A stretch of DNA of 11,306 bases from Tardiphaga sp. (GTDB lineage: Bacteria; Pseudomonadota; Alphaproteobacteria; Rhizobiales; Xanthobacteraceae), in contig JAQGJY010000359.1 in assembly GCA_028290325.1 (NCBI GenBank), positions 1 through 11,306 of the forward strand. The letters are read 5' to 3'. Both the position numbers and the translations under genes were made by a program. Below are positions 1 to 5,504 of the stretch, one piece after another; position 1 is the first letter of the stretch; the number at the start of each line of letters is the position of its first letter. A model generated the notes under the pieces. It was not told the origin of the DNA and did not search any database. It worked only from the letters and a program-made list of their open reading frames with translations.

Positions 1-1
1 G

Positions 2-427
2 GCCGGCGCGTTTCCCGCCAGCAATGCCTCCGATGTGCTGGTCGATCTGATCTACGCGCTGAAGGCGGGTTACCGGCAGAACGGCAACTTCGTGATGAAC
101 CGCAAGACCCAGGCGACGATCCGCAAAGTCAAGGATGGCAACGGCAATTATCTGTGGCAGCCGCCGGCGCAGGCCGGCGGACAGGCGTCGCTGATGACGT
201 TCCCGCTGGTCGAGGCGGAGGACATGCCCGATGTCGCGGCGAATGCGCTGAGCGTCGCCTTCGGCGATTTCAAGCGCGGCTATCTGATCGTCGACCGGGT
301 CGGCGTCCGCGTGCTGCGCGATCCCTATTCGGCGAAGCCCTACGTGCTGTTCTACACGACCAAGCGCGTCGGCGGCGGCGTGCAGGATTTCGACGCGATC
401 AAGCTGCTGAAATTCGCCGCGACGTAA
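2..427 (+). CDS. Major capsid protein, HK97 family (C-terminal part, 5' end outside window)
   Basis: The reading frame is open from the left edge to a TAA stop, giving about 141 C-terminal residues of a protein that is usually near 400 residues. It is the C-terminal half of an HK97-fold capsid subunit, which forms the icosahedral shell. Recognisable family stretches are the YRQNGNFVMNRKT segment, the VEAEDMPD segment followed by AFGDFKRGYLIVDR, and the closing FYTTKRVGGGVQDFDAIKLL. These match the gp5/rcc01687 type capsid of gene transfer agents and related alphaproteobacterial prophages as I know them. An in-frame GTG at 35 is not the start, because the frame and the conserved sequence continue upstream of it. 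The terminase, portal and protease genes expected before it lie outside the window. Family call is firm; whether it belongs to a GTA or a prophage is not decidable here. Confidence 0.93.
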   Translation, partial: AGAFPASNASDVLVDLIYALKAGYRQNGNFVMNRKTQATIRKVKDGNGNYLWQPPAQAGGQASLMTFPLVEAEDMPDVAANALSVAFGDFKRGYLIVDRVGVRVLRDPYSAKPYVLFYTTKRVGGGVQDFDAIKLLKFAAT

Positions 428-478
428 GTCCCGGGCGAGGCGCCAAAAGGCGTCGCGACCGTCCGCCACGGACTTTTC

Positions 479-506
479 ACGGCGCGCTGCGGCGCGCCGT
501 TTCCAT
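479..506 (+). terminator. Strong hairpin after the capsid gene, possible terminator or attenuator
   Basis: A perfect 9-bp GC-rich stem (479-487 with 492-500) encloses a 4-base TGCG loop. It is followed by a weak pyrimidine run, TTCCATTTCC. It sits 52 bases after the capsid stop codon and before the next gene. The T-run is poor, so it may act as a partial terminator that keeps capsid transcripts in excess over downstream genes, or as an mRNA 3'-end stabiliser. The structure is seen directly; the role is inferred. Confidence 0.5.
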
Positions 507-537
507 TTCCGACGGTGGTTGAATCCGGAGCCCGCGC

Positions 538-1554
538 ATGGTCACTCGCGCGAACGCTTTCTCGCGGCATCAGCAGCAGCGCTGGCTGCGCCCCGACGCC
601 GCGCGATGGGTACGCCCGGACGCGGCGAGATTTCTCAAGCCCGGCACGCGGCTGGCGGATGTCTATCCGGCGCTTGAGCGGAAATACGATCCCAGTCAAC
701 CGCGCGTGCCGGCGGGAAATTCCGACGGCGGGCAGTGGACCAGTGGCGGCGGCAGTGGCTCATCGAGCGGCCGGCCGCGCGTGTACATCACCGGACGCGA
801 CGACGACGCGACCGGGCAAGTCGGCGGCGGCGGTCTGGATTTGTCGCTGCCAGATCTCTCGTTCGATCTCGGCGATATCGGCCGCGAGATCGACAAGCTC
901 GATCTGTTCGACCTCAAGCCGCGGAAGCCGCGCAGCGGCGGGGTTCGGCTCGCCGGCAAGCCGCCGCGTCGCCTGCCGCCGATCGTGGTTACGCCGGACA
1001 AGCCACCCAAGCCTGACAAACCGGGGATCGGCCACAATGGCGGGCCGCCATTGGACGAACTACCTCCGATCCCAGCTCAGTTACCGGAGTCGCGCGAAGA
1101 GCGGATGGCTTTTGTCCGCGCTGTCGCGCGTGTTATCGAGCGAATTGGTCGCAACGTTCCGATCGTGGCCGCTTATCTCGGCCTTCTCGATCAGCTCGGC
1201 TATCTCAAAACGCAAGCGGACATGTTGAGGACCGCGAACGAACCGCCGGAGACATATGAGGTGCTCCGGGACAGAGCCAAGCAATCGGCGATAGCCGGCC
1301 GCCAGAAGCATCATATTGTCAATCAGCACGACGGTAATGTAAGGAAATTCGGCAAATCGCGAATCCATGGTTCGGACAATATCGTGAGTGTGCCCTGGCT
1401 GAAGCATATTGAAATCAGCAGATGGTATCAGACGCCAAATAAGTGCAAAAAATTCGGCGGCCTGTCGCCGACGGATTATTTACGCGACAAGGATTGGGAT
1501 GAACAGTTTCGCGAGGGGTTAAACGTTCTTCGGGAATTCAAGGTGATCAAATGA
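538..1554 (+). CDS. Modular protein with C-terminal HNH-like nuclease domain, candidate phage-borne polymorphic toxin
   Basis: A 338-residue protein. The ATG is preceded by GGAG at 527-530 with 7-base spacing. Residues 15-36 are a tandem repeat (RWLRPDAA, RWVRPDAA, RFLKPG). Around 52-70 comes a PRVPAGNSDGGQWT motif, then a glycine/serine and proline/lysine-rich linker to about 180 with GIGHNGGPPLDE at 163-174. I recall both motifs as recurrent in proteins of Rhizobiales prophages. Residues 185-250 are probably helical. The C-terminus has KHHIV at 257-261, DNIV around N281 and LKH ending at H290, an H...N...H arrangement typical of HNH/Endo VII-like nuclease toxins. No signal peptide or transmembrane segment is evident. 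It overlaps the next gene by ATGA. From about 1080 on, base composition turns A+T-richer. DNase or RNase activity, export and toxicity are inference; a homing-type or structural role is the alternative. Confidence 0.7.
   Translation: MVTRANAFSRHQQQRWLRPDAARWVRPDAARFLKPGTRLADVYPALERKYDPSQPRVPAGNSDGGQWTSGGGSGSSSGRPRVYITGRDDDATGQVGGGGLDLSLPDLSFDLGDIGREIDKLDLFDLKPRKPRSGGVRLAGKPPRRLPPIVVTPDKPPKPDKPGIGHNGGPPLDELPPIPAQLPESREERMAFVRAVARVIERIGRNVPIVAAYLGLLDQLGYLKTQADMLRTANEPPETYEVLRDRAKQSAIAGRQKHHIVNQHDGNVRKFGKSRIHGSDNIVSVPWLKHIEISRWYQTPNKCKKFGGLSPTDYLRDKDWDEQFREGLNVLREFKVIK
580..645 (+). repeat. Tandem octad repeat encoding RWLRPDAA / RWVRPDAA / RFLKPG
   Basis: Two in-frame 24-base units, plus a third degenerate partial one, encode residues 15-36 of the candidate toxin. 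The units differ mostly at silent or conservative positions (CTG/GTA for L/V, CCC/CCG for P), so they are an old protein-level repeat rather than a fresh slippage product. Its position just before the PRVPAGNSDGGQWT motif suggests an N-terminal adaptor that docks on a partner. That role is inference only. Confidence 0.6.
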
Positions 1555-1928
1555 GGTCGAACAAGCGGCTGCACAAGCTATCGATCGCCGAGCTTGTCGA
1601 GCAGTTTCTTACAATGGCCCTTGAGCAAGACGACGTTCTCCTGAAAGGGCGGCCGATCTCCATCTATAGCCGCCTGTTTCACCAGATGAACGCGATAGCG
1701 CAAGAACTGAAATCCCGCGCGGGCGATCAGCGGATCGCATTGCTTCCCCTGCTTGACATCGACAATCCGCAGGTCAAGCTCATGGCCGCGAGCGAGCTGA
1801 TGCAGGTGGCGCCGAAGCCCGCGCGCAAGGTGCTTGAAGATCTGAAGCAGACGAATATTTTCCCTCACTCGGCCAATGCGTCGATGCTCTTGAAAGAGCT
1901 GGACGGCGGGTTGCATTCGTCGGACTAG
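1551..1928 (+). CDS. DUF2019-like protein, candidate immunity protein 1
   Basis: A 125-residue, probably all-helical cytoplasmic protein with no membrane segment. The ATG overlaps the TGA of the upstream nuclease-like gene (ATGA), with AAGGTG 5 bases before it, so translation is probably coupled. The layout of an N-terminal ELVEQFL helix, a central ELKSRAGDQR segment and a VKLMAASELMQVAP helix repeat matches what I remember of DUF2019 (ARM/HEAT-like fold, common in Bradyrhizobium and Rhodopseudomonas). A small helical protein translated together with a C-terminal nuclease module is the usual pattern for an immunity protein, so I propose that it binds and neutralises the upstream product. It is a paralogue of the gene at 2181-2552. 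Family call is moderately sure; immunity function is inferred from context alone. Confidence 0.68.
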   Translation: MRSNKRLHKLSIAELVEQFLTMALEQDDVLLKGRPISIYSRLFHQMNAIAQELKSRAGDQRIALLPLLDIDNPQVKLMAASELMQVAPKPARKVLEDLKQTNIFPHSANASMLLKELDGGLHSSD

Positions 1929-2180
1929 GGTCGCGCGCGAGGAGGGTCAGTTGACGGTTTCCGCTCACGCAGGAACGAGGGTGATCGCCCGCAAGTCCGA
2001 TCTCTTCGAGCCATCCTCGAGTCGGAGTTGATGACCAGACCCAGGCCATGGCCCGAATGAATGTGAACGCTCAGATCCGCGCGCCCCAGCCGCGCGCCGT
2101 GGTGACGATCCGAAGGCCGGGCATTTCGACGGAAACCGCGTGGCAATCGGAAGCGCTTATCTGTTCAAGATGTTGAAACC
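1929..2180 (+). other. Spacer between the two DUF2019-like genes
   Basis: No convincing gene on either strand. A 39-codon open frame (2057-2176) starts with ATG, has no good ribosome binding site, and ends 4 bases before the ATG of the second DUF2019-like gene, so it could couple translation into it. The segment carries the first copy of a 33-base direct repeat (2080-2112) whose partner lies after the second DUF2019-like gene. I see no clear -35/-10 promoter; TTGACG at 1950 has no matching -10 box. It looks like a recombination scar or decayed coding sequence. Confidence 0.4.
2080..2112 (+). repeat. Direct repeat copy 1 flanking the second DUF2019-like gene
   Basis: This 33-base segment matches 2587-2619 at 31 positions, with the first 21 identical and mismatches at 2101 and 2106. 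In both copies, ATCC stands just before the repeat (here with two extra bases). The pair brackets the second DUF2019-like gene at a distance of 507 bases. This is consistent with insertion or duplication of an immunity module by homologous recombination. Confidence 0.75.
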
Positions 2181-2552
2181 ATGAGAAAACGCGATCTGGA
2201 GACTGCGACCGTATCGGAATTAGCGGACGAATTCCTTCGCCTCGCGATCGCGAAAGGGCGAGCCGTCAGGGACTTCGAAAATGCGAAAGTAAAACGTGTT
2301 TACTGGCAGATCGACGCAGTCAGAAACGAACTAAAGAATCGCCCCGGTGATCAGCGACGTGTGCTGGCTGCCTTCTATCGCCATCCCAGTCCGAGCGTCC
2401 GATTGGAGGCCGCGACGGCGACCCTTGTGGTGCTGCCGGAACAATCGCGGCTCGTATTGCAGGAGATTGTCGATCGCGTCGAATACCCCTTCGCCGGCAC
2501 CGCGGGGATGCGATTGCACAATCTGGCGACGGGATTTTATAAACCGACCTGA
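2181..2552 (+). CDS. DUF2019-like protein, candidate immunity protein 2 (paralogue)
   Basis: A 123-residue protein, probably all-helical and cytoplasmic. It aligns along its length with the product of 1551-1928: shared positions include the EL...FL..A N-terminal helix, ELKNRPGDQR against ELKSRAGDQR, and P.V.L.AA followed by VLQEI against VLEDL. Sequence divergence is large, so this is an old paralogue or an independently acquired immunity gene rather than a recent duplicate. The ATG at 2181 lacks a clear Shine-Dalgarno sequence; a short frame ending at 2176 may feed ribosomes to it. Hand-counted GC in 2281-2340 is about 42 percent, against roughly 73 percent in a sample of the tail genes, which points to separate acquisition. 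Direct repeats flank it. Orphan immunity genes kept against related toxins are common in polymorphic toxin loci; applying that here is inference. Confidence 0.65.
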   Translation: MRKRDLETATVSELADEFLRLAIAKGRAVRDFENAKVKRVYWQIDAVRNELKNRPGDQRRVLAAFYRHPSPSVRLEAATATLVVLPEQSRLVLQEIVDRVEYPFAGTAGMRLHNLATGFYKPT

Positions 2553-2778
2553 AGAATTCGGTTTCTTCTCACGCGCCCCAGTCATCCGCGCCCCAGCCGC
2601 GCGCCGTCGTGATGATCCGGTCGCGACGCTGCCCGGCGGCGTGCCGCGATGATCGCGGCTTTTCGCCGCTGGCCGCGCGCGAGAATGGCGCCGCCGAGGC
2701 CGAGGGCGTCGCGTCGCGCCGCAAGGGTGTCGCGGCTTGTCCGGGGCATCTGAACCATCAGCCACGAGGATCATCACC
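2553..2778 (+). other. Spacer between the toxin/immunity cassette and the tail genes
   Basis: No recognisable gene. It contains the second copy of the 33-base direct repeat and then about 150 bases of GC-rich sequence. Open frames cross it: one of 34 codons starts at ATG 2649, and one is continuous with an alternative frame of the next gene. None has a family signature. Because RcGTA-type clusters have adaptor and stopper genes at this location, I looked for a decayed copy of either and could not recognise one. The Shine-Dalgarno sequence for the following gene (GAGGA, 2766-2770) lies at its right end. Confidence 0.4.
2587..2619 (+). repeat. Direct repeat copy 2 flanking the second DUF2019-like gene
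   Basis: Partner of the segment at 2080-2112, with 31 of 33 positions identical. It begins 35 bases after the stop codon of the second DUF2019-like gene. A shorter related block, GCGCCCCAG, occurs at 2573-2581 as well as inside this copy at 2588-2596, so the sequence may have been partly duplicated in tandem here. Confidence 0.75.
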
Positions 2779-3189
2779 ATGCCCGCCGCAACCGTCGCGC
2801 TGCGCGCCGCGATCCATGCCGCATTGGTCGCCGACAGCGGCGTCAGGGCCGCGCTCGGCGGCGCCAGGATCTATGACGAGCCGCCGCGCAACGCCGCGTT
2901 TCCCTACGTCACGCTGGGCGACGCGCGGATCGCCGACGTCTCGTCCGATCTCGGCCCGACGCAGGAGCATCAACTGACGCTGCATGCCTGGTCGCGGCAG
3001 GGCGGCCACAAGGAGGCGCATGTCATCGCCGGGGCGGTGCTGCAGGCGCTCGACGACGCGCCGCTGGCGCCGGCCGGGCATCGTCTCGTCAATCTGCGAT
3101 TTGCGATCGCCGACATTCGCCGCGAGGCCGACGGCCGCACCTATCACGCGCTGTTGCGCTTTCGCGCCGTCACCGAACCCTCATTGTAA
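2779..3189 (+). CDS. Tail terminator / tail completion protein, DUF3168 (RcGTA gp8-like)
   Basis: A 136-residue protein. The chosen ATG has GAGGA 8 bases upstream and begins at the family-typical start (MPAATVALRAAIHAALVAD); the frame extends further upstream but without a better start. Family features are the N-terminal helix followed by RIYDEPPRNAAFPYVTLGD, the HQLTLHAWSRQGGHKEA strand-helix segment and the C-terminal LRFRAVTE strand. DUF3168 proteins cap the tail tube at its head-proximal end and join it to the stopper ring (in RcGTA, rcc01690). The gene lies 12 bases before the tail tube gene, which has its own Shine-Dalgarno sequence. It is the first conserved tail gene after the inserted cassette. 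Confidence 0.9.
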   Translation: MPAATVALRAAIHAALVADSGVRAALGGARIYDEPPRNAAFPYVTLGDARIADVSSDLGPTQEHQLTLHAWSRQGGHKEAHVIAGAVLQALDDAPLAPAGHRLVNLRFAIADIRREADGRTYHALLRFRAVTEPSL

Positions 3190-3201
3190 CAGGAGAGCCC
3201 G

Positions 3202-3609
3202 ATGGGCGCGCAAAAAGGCAAAGACCTGCTGCTGAAGATTCACGACGGCACCGCCTACGTCACGGTCGCCGGACTTCGCAGCCGCAAGATCGCATTCAAC
3301 GCGGAAACCGTCGACGTCACGCATGCGGAATCGGCGGATCGCTGGCGCGAATTGCTGGCCGGCGCGGGGGTCAAGCGCGCGTCGTTGTCGGGCCGGGGTC
3401 TGTTCAAGGATGCGGCCTCGGACGCGCTGGTGCGGCAGGCGTTCTTCGACGGCGCGATCAACCAGTGCCGGGTCGTGGTGCCGGATTTCGGCACGATCGA
3501 TGGCTTGTTTCAGATCGTCGGGCTGGAATTGTCCGGCGAGCACAATGGCGAGGTGACGTTCGACCTGTCGCTGGAATCCGCCGGGGCGCTGACATTCGCG
3601 GTGCTGTGA
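3202..3609 (+). CDS. Tail tube / major tail protein, TP901-1 family (RcGTA gp9-like)
   Basis: A 135-residue protein with AGGAG at 3191-3195, 6 bases before the ATG. The N-terminus MGAQKGKDLLLKI, the segment around FNAETVDVTHAESADRWREL and the C-terminal EHNGEVTFDLSLESAG are characteristic of TP901-1 type major tail proteins. These stack as hexameric rings to make the tail tube. The length equals that expected for the RcGTA rcc01691 group. It follows the tail terminator gene closely, as in RcGTA. A palindrome-bearing gap of 77 bases separates it from the next gene, so the strong signal for this abundant structural protein is separated from the assembly factors downstream. Confidence 0.9.
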   Translation: MGAQKGKDLLLKIHDGTAYVTVAGLRSRKIAFNAETVDVTHAESADRWRELLAGAGVKRASLSGRGLFKDAASDALVRQAFFDGAINQCRVVVPDFGTIDGLFQIVGLELSGEHNGEVTFDLSLESAGALTFAVL

Positions 3610-3650
3610 CGTTCGACATCCGACCCCGATATTGCGCTTCGCTCATATCG

Positions 3651-3673
3651 ACCCTGCCCCGCAAGGGGAGGGT
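3651..3673 (+). repeat. Palindrome with GCAA tetraloop before the gp10-like gene
   Basis: ACCCT and CCCC (3651-3660, one bulged G) pair with GGGGAGGGT (3665-3673) around a GCAA loop, a GNRA-type tetraloop. Elements of this form with a following GTGAAGGAG are, as I recall, frequent between genes in Bradyrhizobium and Rhodopseudomonas. It ends just before the Shine-Dalgarno AAGGAG (3675-3680) of the next gene. It may act as a weak terminator after the tail tube gene or stabilise its mRNA. Confidence 0.6.
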
Positions 3674-3686
3674 GAAGGAGAACAAC

Positions 3687-4013
3687 ATGCCCAACAGACA
3701 TCGTGGAGAGATCGAGGCCGAGATCGGCGGCCGGCGGCGCGTGCTGGTGCTGACGCTGGGGGCGCTGGCCGAGCTGGAAGCCGCTTTCGGCGCCTCGGAT
3801 CTGGTCGCCCTCACCGAACGCTTCGGCGCGGGCCGGCTGTCGGCGCGCGATCTGGTGCGCATCATCGGCGCCGGCCTGCGCGGCGCCGGCGAGTCGATCA
3901 GCGATGACGAGGTCGCGGCGATGCCGATCGGCGGCGGCGCGGCCGGCTATGTCCGCGTCGCCGCCGAACTGATCGCGGCCACGTTCGCGGACGCGCATGA
4001 GACCCAAGCGTGA
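3687..4013 (+). CDS. Tail assembly chaperone-like protein, GTA gp10 family
   Basis: A 108-residue protein. ATG 3687 is chosen because AAGGAG lies 6 bases upstream and the N-terminus MPNRHRGEIEAEIGGRRRVL matches the family; the frame is open further upstream but without similarity. Typical parts are the LVLTLGALAELEAAFG helix, the ARDLVRIIGAGLRGAGE helix and a C-terminal alanine-rich helix. It corresponds to RcGTA rcc01692 ('gene transfer agent family protein'), positioned between the tail tube and tape measure genes where siphoviruses encode tail assembly chaperones. The stop overlaps the next start by GTGA, so the two are translationally coupled. In lambda-like phages the equivalent pair is joined by a frameshift. 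I see no obvious slippery run at this junction, so independent initiation is favoured. Confidence 0.85.
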   Translation: MPNRHRGEIEAEIGGRRRVLVLTLGALAELEAAFGASDLVALTERFGAGRLSARDLVRIIGAGLRGAGESISDDEVAAMPIGGGAAGYVRVAAELIAATFADAHETQA

Positions 4014-4213
4014 CGCCGTTTCCATGGAGCGAGGCGATCGGCTTCGGCCTCGGCGTGCTCAGGCTGGCGCCCGAGACGTTCTGGCGGATGACGCCGCGCG
4101 AACTGGCGCATGCGATCCGCGCCGTGCGCGGGCCGATGGTGCCGCCGCTCAAGCGTCCCGATTTCGACGCGCTGCTGCGCGCTTTTCCCGACAACGAGGC
4201 TCATCATGGCTGA
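4010..4213 (+). CDS. Small tail assembly protein, TIGR02216/rcc01693-like
   Basis: A 67-residue protein beginning with GTG at 4010, overlapping the preceding stop by four bases. The sequence PFPWSEAIGFGLGVLRLAP followed by the PETFWRMTPREL segment is diagnostic for the small protein encoded between gp10 and the tape measure in gene transfer agents (rcc01693, annotated as TIGR02216 or DUF2376). It probably acts with the gp10-like protein as a second tail assembly chaperone around the tape measure. Its end overlaps the tape measure start by 8 bases. No strong Shine-Dalgarno sequence is visible, in keeping with translational coupling to the upstream gene. Confidence 0.88.
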   Translation: MTPFPWSEAIGFGLGVLRLAPETFWRMTPRELAHAIRAVRGPMVPPLKRPDFDALLRAFPDNEAHHG

Positions 4214-4787
4214 CGACGATCTGCTCGCCACCGGCGCGACGCTCAACGATATCGGATCGAAAACCAGGCGGCTGGAATCCAGCGCCAAGGGCTTTGCCAG
4301 CGCCATGACCCATGCGTTCTCCAGCGCGATCGTCGGCGGCAAGCAGTTCGACGAGGTGCTGAAAAACCTGGCGCTGAAACTGTCCGACATGACGGTGAAG
4401 CTGGCGTTCAAGCCGCTGGCCAAGACGCTGACGAGCGGGCTGACAGGGTTGCTGTCCGGCATGCTCGGTGGGATCGGCGGCGCGTTTTCCGGAATGAAGC
4501 TGGCAAGCGGCGGCGTCAGACCGTTCGCGAGCGGCGGCGTGATTGGCACGCCGAGCTATTTTCCGATGATGGACGGCGGCGTCGGCCTCGCCGGGGAGGC
4601 CGGGCCGGAGGCGATCATGCCGCTGCGGCGCGGCCCGGACGGCCGGCTCGGCGTCGCCGGCGGTGGCGGCGGCAACACGATCAACGTGCAGATCGCGACG
4701 CCGGACGCCGAGAGTTTTCGCCGCTCGGAAAGCTACATCACCGGCCAGATCGCCCGCGCCGTCGCGCGCGGGCAGCGCAGTCTTTAG
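4206..4787 (+). CDS. Short tape measure protein (RcGTA gp11-like)
   Basis: A 193-residue protein. ATG 4206 has GAGG 6 bases upstream and gives the expected MADDDLLATGATLNDIGSKT start; the frame upstream belongs to another gene. The N-terminal part is helical and includes a coil-like stretch (about 15-60). The middle (about 65-100) is hydrophobic and glycine-rich (LTSGLTGLLSGMLGGIGG). A SGGVIGTPSYFP...GEAGPEAIMPL motif, common at the C-terminus of tape measures, follows, and the end is helical. Tape measures set tail length and line the tube. This is far shorter than in typical siphophages but near the size of RcGTA rcc01694, which suggests a very short tail. It overlaps the preceding gene and is followed by a 77-base gap. 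Confidence 0.9.
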   Translation: MADDDLLATGATLNDIGSKTRRLESSAKGFASAMTHAFSSAIVGGKQFDEVLKNLALKLSDMTVKLAFKPLAKTLTSGLTGLLSGMLGGIGGAFSGMKLASGGVRPFASGGVIGTPSYFPMMDGGVGLAGEAGPEAIMPLRRGPDGRLGVAGGGGGNTINVQIATPDAESFRRSESYITGQIARAVARGQRSL

Positions 4788-4864
4788 ATTGCTTCGTCGC
4801 ATTGACGGCGGCATCGGACGCTCGGCAGCCGCGCCGGGACACCAAACTCTTGTGTGGGACATCC

Positions 4865-5500
4865 ATGGCCGCATTCCACGAGATCCTGTTTCCGCTCGAC
4901 ATCGCGCTGAAAAGCGCCGGCGGGCCGGAGCGCCGCACCGAGATCGTCACGCTCGGGTCCGGCCGCGAGCAGCGCAATGCGCGCTGGTCGGCGTCGCGGC
5001 GGCGCTATGATGCCGGCTACGGCGTCAAGACGCTGAGCGCCTTGCAGGCCGTCGTTGCGTTCTACGAGGAGCGGCGCGGCCAGCTTCACGGCTTTCGCTG
5101 GCATGACCGGCTCGATCACACATCCAGCGCGGCCGGGGTCGCGGTGTCGCCGTTCGATCAGGTGCTCGGCACCGGCGACAACGCGATGGCGACGTTTCAA
5201 TTGGCCAAGACCTACGGCGCGGGGTTTTCGCCCTATCGGCGCGACATCACCAAGCCGGTCGCCGGCAGCGTCCGCGTCGCCGTCGGCGGCGTCGAGAAGA
5301 CCAGCGGCTTTGGCTGCGACGTGACGACCGGGATCGTGACCTTCGCGGCGGGCCACCGTCCGGCGGCTGGCGTCGCGGTCACGGCGGGTTTTCGCTTCGA
5401 CGTGCCGGTGCGCTTCGACACCGATTATCTCGAGGTCGATCTGTCGGCCTTCTCGGCCGGGGCGATCCCGAAAATTCCGCTGGTCGAGATCAGGATCTGA
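4865..5500 (+). CDS. Distal tail protein, DUF2460/TIGR02217 (RcGTA gp12-like)
   Basis: A 211-residue protein, the usual family length, when started at ATG 4865 (MAAFHEILFPLDIALKSAGG). The longer upstream frame lacks similarity, and no strong Shine-Dalgarno sequence is seen. Recognisable stretches are GGPERRTEIVTLGSGREQRN near residue 18, the FRWHDRLDH segment near residue 77, QLAKTYGAG, and the C-terminal FDTDYLEVDLSAFSAGAIPKIPLVEIRI. DUF2460 proteins (rcc01695 in RcGTA) form the distal tail ring between tail tube and hub. It ends four bases before the hub gene, in the standard order DUF2460-DUF2163-NlpC/P60-megatron. Confidence 0.93.
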   Translation: MAAFHEILFPLDIALKSAGGPERRTEIVTLGSGREQRNARWSASRRRYDAGYGVKTLSALQAVVAFYEERRGQLHGFRWHDRLDHTSSAAGVAVSPFDQVLGTGDNAMATFQLAKTYGAGFSPYRRDITKPVAGSVRVAVGGVEKTSGFGCDVTTGIVTFAAGHRPAAGVAVTAGFRFDVPVRFDTDYLEVDLSAFSAGAIPKIPLVEIRI

Positions 5501-5504
5501 ACCG

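Noticed and set aside
538..1059. MuF-type (SPP1 gp7/Mu gpF) head morphogenesis domain in the N-terminus of the candidate toxin
   Set aside because: MuF-toxin fusions are a known class, but the N-terminal 180 residues here are repeat and low-complexity linker with no MuF-like helical domain visible.
515..1228. 237-codon + strand frame overlapping the nuclease-like gene
   Set aside because: Arginine/serine-rich and without motifs; the 538 frame has a good Shine-Dalgarno sequence, recurrent motifs and the ATGA junction.
1950..1985. Promoter with TTGACG before the second DUF2019-like gene
   Set aside because: At 16-18 base spacing there is no recognisable -10 box, and one hexamer in this GC-rich DNA is weak evidence.
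4005..4020. Programmed frameshift joining the gp10-like and rcc01693-like genes
   Set aside because: No slippery heptamer or following pseudoknot is obvious; a GTGA overlap with re-initiation is sufficient.
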